Assembly (NCBI GenBank): GCA_016926695.1
Contig: JAFGOB010000087.1
Location: forward strand, 1 to 8,945
Direction of reading: 5' to 3'
DNA from: Dehalococcoidales bacterium
GTDB taxonomy: Bacteria; Chloroflexota; Dehalococcoidia; Dehalococcoidales; UBA3254
DNA: 8,945 nucleotides
Below are positions 5,272-8,945 of the stretch, piece by piece (position 1 is the stretch's first letter; each line of letters begins with the position of its first letter). A program made the translations under genes and the position numbers. The notes under the pieces are model-generated. The model made no database searches. It saw only the letters and a list, made by a program, of their open reading frames with translations, and had not been told where the DNA came from.

Positions 5272-6837
5272 ATGGAAAAGCATCCTGATCTTATTCTTAA
5301 GGGTAATGTTATTACTATGGTCAATTGGAAGCCCCGGGTGGAGGCGATCCGGATAAAGAACGGCAAAATCATTGCCGTTGGGTCAATGGAGGAAGTGGTA
5401 AAAGGAACCCCTGAATCTACGCAAATGATTGACTTTAAAGGAAAAACCATTGTCCCCGGTTTTATTGATACTCATACTCATTTATTAGCGACCGGAAGGG
5501 CAAGGGCCGGCGTAGATTTGTCTTCCGTGACCTCAATCAACGACGCCGTCGCCTTGATAAAACAAAGAGTGAAAATCACTCCACCGGGGAAATGGGTGTT
5601 GGCATGGGAGTTTAACCGCCTCAATACTAAAGAAAAGAGATTCCCGTATATAACAGAACTGGATGCTGTTTCCACGGAGCATCCTGTATTCATCCAGCAC
5701 TATGATACTCATTTTTTGATGCTTAATAGCCTGGCTTTTAAACAACTCGGCCTTTCACGGGAAATGGAGGGCATCGTTACGGATGAAAAAGGAGAGCCTG
5801 CGGGACTGATCGAAGACCCGACATCAACCGATCTGTGGTATAAAATCGTCGGCCTGGCAGATAAAAAAGAACTCCTTGAAGCTTTGAGAATAGCGACCAG
5901 GGAATCCGTTAGTGTCGGTATTACTTCCATTTACACCAAGGAAAGTCTGCAGGACGCCGAACTTATCTTAAAAAACCAAGATAATGTGCCGGTTCGGATC
6001 AAACCTATTTTGTTTTTCCACCCTCTGAGAGAAGAAGATATAGACGAGGTGCTCAGGGCTGATATCGTGAAGGGAAAAACCTGCGTGGCCACTTATGCCG
6101 ACGGATCCATTGAAGGCCACACCGCCGCTCTTTACGAACCGTATACCGATAGGCCTGACACACTGGGTATGCTGTATTATACCGATGAGGAAATGCATCG
6201 TTTCGTCGAAAAAGCGCACCGGGCCGGCCTGCAAATTTCCATCCATGCCGAATCTGACAGGTGTATCGAACAAGTCCTTAGCACGTATCAAAAAGTCCTT
6301 GAAAAATACCCCCTTAACGACCATCGTCATCGTCTCGAGCATTTCGAACTCGGCACTAAAAAACAGATCAAGCTCGCGGCAAGACTTGGGATCATTCTGG
6401 CCATGCAGCCGATATTCATAACTGTTTGTGAAGGCCCTGACCTGGATTATTACCGGTCGTTATTAGGCGATGATAGAGTAAAAAGGGCGCATACATACCG
6501 TGCGATTCTTGATGAAGGAATAACTGTTGCCGGCGGTTCTGACACTCCGGTGACAAGAATGAGCCCTTTAAATGGTATCCATGCCTGCGTTAACCATCCG
6601 CTTAAAGAACAGCGCGTTGATGTCCATGAAGCAATCGAGATGTTCACGGTTAACGCGGCTAAAGCTGGTTTTGAAGATGATATTAAGGGGAATATCGAAC
6701 CGGGAAAGTTGGCGGATTTTACGGTCTTGTCAGATGACCCGTATCGTGTCCCCCGGGAGAGGATAAAAGATATTGAGGTTGAGGCAACCATCATTGGCGG
6801 GGAGATAGTGTATCAAAAAAAGAAAAATACGCCGTAG
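5272..6837 (+). CDS. Amidohydrolase, YtcJ/LAF3-like (Amidohydro_3)
   Basis: This 521-residue metal-dependent hydrolase has the amidohydrolase TIM-barrel between two parts of a small beta domain. The N-terminal strands (DLILKGNVITM, KNGKIIAVG) lead to VPGFIDTHTH with metal ligands His68 and His70. Further ligands are His325 in ISIHAESD, His357 in RLEHFEL and Asp424 in AGGSDTPV. The C-terminal closure is NIEPGKLADFTVL (474-486). The motif YADGSIEGHTAAL (275-287) corresponds to the YtcJ-type ADGS...TA signature. Most members I know have a lysine four residues before that Asp; here it is Ala273. Relatives act on N-substituted formamides and other amides or cyclic amides; the substrate here is unknown. 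AGGGAG lies five bases before the ATG. No signal peptide is seen. It follows agmatine deiminase by 97 bases in the same direction. The gene downstream starts 163 bases after its stop with no strong terminator between, so they may share a transcript. Confidence 0.9.
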   Translation: MEKHPDLILKGNVITMVNWKPRVEAIRIKNGKIIAVGSMEEVVKGTPESTQMIDFKGKTIVPGFIDTHTHLLATGRARAGVDLSSVTSINDAVALIKQRVKITPPGKWVLAWEFNRLNTKEKRFPYITELDAVSTEHPVFIQHYDTHFLMLNSLAFKQLGLSREMEGIVTDEKGEPAGLIEDPTSTDLWYKIVGLADKKELLEALRIATRESVSVGITSIYTKESLQDAELILKNQDNVPVRIKPILFFHPLREEDIDEVLRADIVKGKTCVATYADGSIEGHTAALYEPYTDRPDTLGMLYYTDEEMHRFVEKAHRAGLQISIHAESDRCIEQVLSTYQKVLEKYPLNDHRHRLEHFELGTKKQIKLAARLGIILAMQPIFITVCEGPDLDYYRSLLGDDRVKRAHTYRAILDEGITVAGGSDTPVTRMSPLNGIHACVNHPLKEQRVDVHEAIEMFTVNAAKAGFEDDIKGNIEPGKLADFTVLSDDPYRVPRERIKDIEVEATIIGGEIVYQKKKNTP

Positions 6838-6861
6838 CTTTTCCATTCTACCCGGGAGTGT

Positions 6862-7011
6862 GTGCAAATCAAAGTAAATCGCAAACTTAATTCCAATAAC
6901 GTCATTCTGCTGGGGGCAGGTCAGGCATCCTCAAAGGAGCCGTTTGTCCCTCATGTTGAAGGCTTAATTATCGGCGCTAAAAATGAAGGAGGTATTCTTG
7001 ATGTTACCTAA
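6862..7011 (+). CDS. Possible 49-codon small ORF or gene remnant ahead of the CocE-type gene
   Basis: The frame opens directly after the amidohydrolase stop codon (it is in register with it) and runs to a TAA at 7009-7011. A GTG at 6862 is the first plausible start, with GGGAG at 6854-6858 but a spacer of only 3 bases. The translation contains NVILLGAGQASSKEPF and HVEGLIIGAKNEGGILDVT, which has protein-like composition. It runs across the ribosome binding site and first codons of the next gene, so it could act in translational coupling. Alternatively it is the decayed C-terminal end of an older gene. I recognise no family. Confidence 0.25.
   Translation: MQIKVNRKLNSNNVILLGAGQASSKEPFVPHVEGLIIGAKNEGGILDVT
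6986..6993 (+). promoter_or_regulatory. Ribosome binding site that decides the CocE-type gene start
   Basis: AAGGAGGT is a near-perfect anti-16S match. An in-frame ATG at 6983 overlaps it and so cannot be served by it, while the ATG at 7001 follows GGAGG by 8 bases. This argues for a start at 7001. Confidence 0.75.
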
Positions 7012-8734
7012 TGAGTCTATCAAAATCGAATTTAATGTTCCAAGCCGCTTGCGAGATGGTACGATATTATACTCTGATGTCTACCGCCCGGAGGCACATG
7101 GCCGCTATCCAGCTATTATCACCCGCCTCCCTTACAATAAGGACCTTGAATTTCCCAGCGGCACCAACGCCTATATGAATCCGGTAGCATTCGCCAAGGC
7201 TGGGTACGCCGTGGTCATCCAGGATGTCCGGGGCACCGGCTCTTCAGAGGGAGCCGCAGCTTACTGGCAGCAGGAAGTTGAAGACGGCTATGACTCGGTC
7301 GAAGCGATAGCCGCTCAGCCATGGTGTGATGGGAATGTAGGTATGTTTGGCTATTCTTACTTTGGTTACACCCAGTGGGCAGCTGCAGTGGCCCAGCCCC
7401 CCCATCTCAAAACTATATGCCCGGGCTTCACCGACACGGAATTCCACCGGTTCCCCTTCACGATCAGAGGCGATAAACTAAAGCATAAGACCCATTATTA
7501 CTGGACCCTATTTATGAGCCTTCTGGGGATGATCAGAAGCAAAGAATCCCCCGAGCAAATTAAAGCTGTGACGGACCGGCTAATCTACCTGAATGATCAC
7601 CTCGACGAACTGGTTAATTATTTACCTTTGAAAGATTCTGAAGTGATTAAGACCGTCGATGACCTGGGGATGGTGCCCCGCTTTTACGATCTTTTGACGC
7701 ATACCGAAGATTTTGAGTTCTGGGAAAAAACCGGCGGACAGCTGCCGCTGGATAAGGTAACGGTTCCGGCATTTCACATTGTTGGCTGGTTTGACATAGA
7801 TTTTTGTCCGGCTATAATCAATAACTACCTTGAGCTGGAAAGGCTGGGCGCGCTAACAGGTAAAAAAATCAAACAAAAACTGATTATCGGGCCGTGGGTC
7901 CATACCGGGGAAATGCCGAGTACAACCGGTGAAATGCAATTTGGAGGAAGCGCCTCAGGGGCCATGGACAATATTATCGGCAGACAAATCAGCTGGTTTG
8001 ATCATTGGCTCAAAGGCAATAATAACAGTGTTGAGAATGAGCCCCCGGTACACATTTTTGTCATGGGTGAGAACCGCTGGCGAGATGAGAACGAATGGCC
8101 TTTAGCCAGGACCCAATACCGTGAATATTATTTTCACAGCCATGGTTGCGCGAATACCCTCTCAGGCGATGGTTCTTTGAACGAGACTCCCCCCGGAGAA
8201 GAAGCTTTCGACGGCTATCTTTACGACCCGAGAAACCCGGTCAAGACACATAAAATGGGGACGGGGTGCTACGATCAAAGGGAGGTTGAGAGCCGGAGCG
8301 ATGTCCTGGTTTATTCTACAGAGCCGCTAACCACCAACCTGGAGGTAACCGGCCCAGTCAAGGTTAAACTATGGGCATCCACTTCAGCGATAGATACGGA
8401 TTTTACCGCCAAGCTGGTCGATGTTTTCCCTGACGGCCGGGCGTTTAACATGGCGGAAGGAATTATCCGGGCTGGGTACCAGCCCAAAATAGGCCTCAAG
8501 CCGCTTATCCCGGGGAAAATATATGAGTATGAAATTAACCTGGGGCCCACCAGTAATGTCTTCCAGGCAGGGCACCGTATTCGAGTGGAGATCTCCAGTA
8601 GCGATTTCCCCAAGTGGGACCGGAACCTGAACACCGGCGCTCCTCTAGGTGTGGGGACAGAAATAAAAACCGCGATGCAGAATGTGTTTCACCAGAAACA
8701 GTTTGCTTCCCATATCGTGCTCCCTGTAATCTAA
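7001..8734 (+). CDS. CocE/NonD family serine hydrolase (X-Pro dipeptidyl-peptidase S15 fold)
   Basis: This 577-residue acyl hydrolase uses a Ser-Asp-His triad. The alpha/beta domain begins with RDGTILYSDVYRP (18-30), then TRLPYN (41-46), whose Tyr45 lies where the oxyanion-hole Tyr of cocaine esterase sits. Next come DVRGTGSSEG (75-84), the nucleophile elbow GYSYFG with Ser119, GWFDID with Asp265 and GPWVHTG with His301. A helical lid occupies about 150-245. From about 345 to the end is the C-terminal jelly-roll (PepX_C), ending in the typical SSSDFPKWDRNLNTG (531-545). Length fits the family (about 550-600). Members cleave cocaine-like esters, glutaryl-7-ACA side chains or X-Pro peptides; residue patterns alone do not choose among them. 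No signal peptide is seen. The start at 7001 is chosen over an in-frame ATG at 6983 because the latter overlaps the ribosome binding site. It is last of the four hydrolases, with a large hairpin 21 bases after the stop. Confidence 0.92.
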   Translation: MLPNESIKIEFNVPSRLRDGTILYSDVYRPEAHGRYPAIITRLPYNKDLEFPSGTNAYMNPVAFAKAGYAVVIQDVRGTGSSEGAAAYWQQEVEDGYDSVEAIAAQPWCDGNVGMFGYSYFGYTQWAAAVAQPPHLKTICPGFTDTEFHRFPFTIRGDKLKHKTHYYWTLFMSLLGMIRSKESPEQIKAVTDRLIYLNDHLDELVNYLPLKDSEVIKTVDDLGMVPRFYDLLTHTEDFEFWEKTGGQLPLDKVTVPAFHIVGWFDIDFCPAIINNYLELERLGALTGKKIKQKLIIGPWVHTGEMPSTTGEMQFGGSASGAMDNIIGRQISWFDHWLKGNNNSVENEPPVHIFVMGENRWRDENEWPLARTQYREYYFHSHGCANTLSGDGSLNETPPGEEAFDGYLYDPRNPVKTHKMGTGCYDQREVESRSDVLVYSTEPLTTNLEVTGPVKVKLWASTSAIDTDFTAKLVDVFPDGRAFNMAEGIIRAGYQPKIGLKPLIPGKIYEYEINLGPTSNVFQAGHRIRVEISSSDFPKWDRNLNTGAPLGVGTEIKTAMQNVFHQKQFASHIVLPVI

Positions 8735-8755
8735 CCGCATGAACAAATAGGTTTT

Positions 8756-8808
8756 CAGGCAGGGCTCTCGGAGTGGTTAGGCCGAGTGCCGATCTGGAGC
8801 CCTGCCTG
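8756..8808 (+). terminator. 53-nt hairpin after the CocE-type gene, with a tRNA D-arm-like inner stem
   Basis: CAGGCAGGGCTC (8756-8767) pairs perfectly with GAGCCCTGCCTG (8797-8808). Inside, TCGG (8768-8771) pairs with CCGA (8782-8785) around the loop AGTGGTTAGG, which has the shape of a tRNA D-arm. No U-run follows. Placement after the last gene suits an RNA 3'-end structure. There is no anticodon arm or T-arm, so it is not a tRNA gene. Confidence 0.45.
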
Positions 8809-8898
8809 GCATCTAAATACACGGCTGTTCAATTTACACTCCGGCTTGTTTTGTTCAATCAGAACATTTTTTATTATAAAGAGATGCATCATGCGGCC

Positions 8899-8928
8899 TT
8901 AAAAATCCCCCTCAATTAATAATATAAT
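8899..8928 (+). promoter_or_regulatory. Promoter candidate for a gene beyond the window
   Basis: TTAAAA (8899-8904) and a perfect TATAAT (8923-8928) are separated by 18 bases. The region is AT-rich, so a chance match is possible. No gene start is visible in the remaining 17 bases. Confidence 0.3.
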
Positions 8929-8945
8929 TCACTTGGTCCCTTATA

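Noticed and set aside
6983..7000. ATG at 6983 as start of the CocE-type gene
   Set aside because: It overlaps the strong AAGGAGGT ribosome binding site, which is ideally spaced for the ATG at 7001.

Overview
The window looks like an accessory, catabolic stretch of a bacterial chromosome. Bacterial origin is supported by strong GGAGG-type ribosome binding sites and by two pieces that look like the 3' end of a tmRNA (ssrA). Base composition is moderate, by eye richer in G+C in the first gene than in the later ones. The gene content (branched-chain amino-acid-type binding protein, small cupin, several orphan hydrolases) together with ssrA-type scars would suit an anaerobic Chloroflexota/Dehalococcoidia-like genome, but this is an inference from style and not a phylogenetic result.

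Layout. Bases 1-924 hold the 3' part of a periplasmic-binding-protein gene of an ABC transporter (+), closed by a strong GNRA-loop hairpin. Bases 965-1142 are non-coding and packed with short perfect hairpins. Bases 1143-1794 form a small module on the minus strand: a single-domain cupin gene bracketed by two roughly 50-bp direct repeats, each resembling a tmRNA 3' end (T-arm, acceptor strand, CCA). Bases 1795-2415 are a non-coding, largely AT-rich gap with a tRNA T-arm-like motif and two inverted repeats. Bases 2416-8734 carry four co-oriented hydrolase genes (+): a type-B carboxylesterase, an agmatine deiminase, a YtcJ-type amidohydrolase and a CocE/NonD-type serine hydrolase. The tail holds a 53-nt hairpin and a possible promoter for a gene beyond the window.

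How the genes could work together. The four enzymes all cleave C-O or C-N bonds (ester, guanidine, amide/cyclic amide, acyl ester) and all seem cytoplasmic, which suggests a scavenging or detoxification set. No regulator, transporter or second step of agmatine use (N-carbamoylputrescine amidase, or putrescine carbamoyltransferase) is present here, so a shared pathway is not shown. The amidohydrolase and the CocE-type gene may be read as one unit. The agmatine deiminase has its own extended -10 promoter candidate.

The most interesting signal is the duplicated tmRNA-like 3' end around the cupin gene. It looks like the trace of repeated site-specific integration at ssrA, and the T-stem differences between the copies preserve base pairing.
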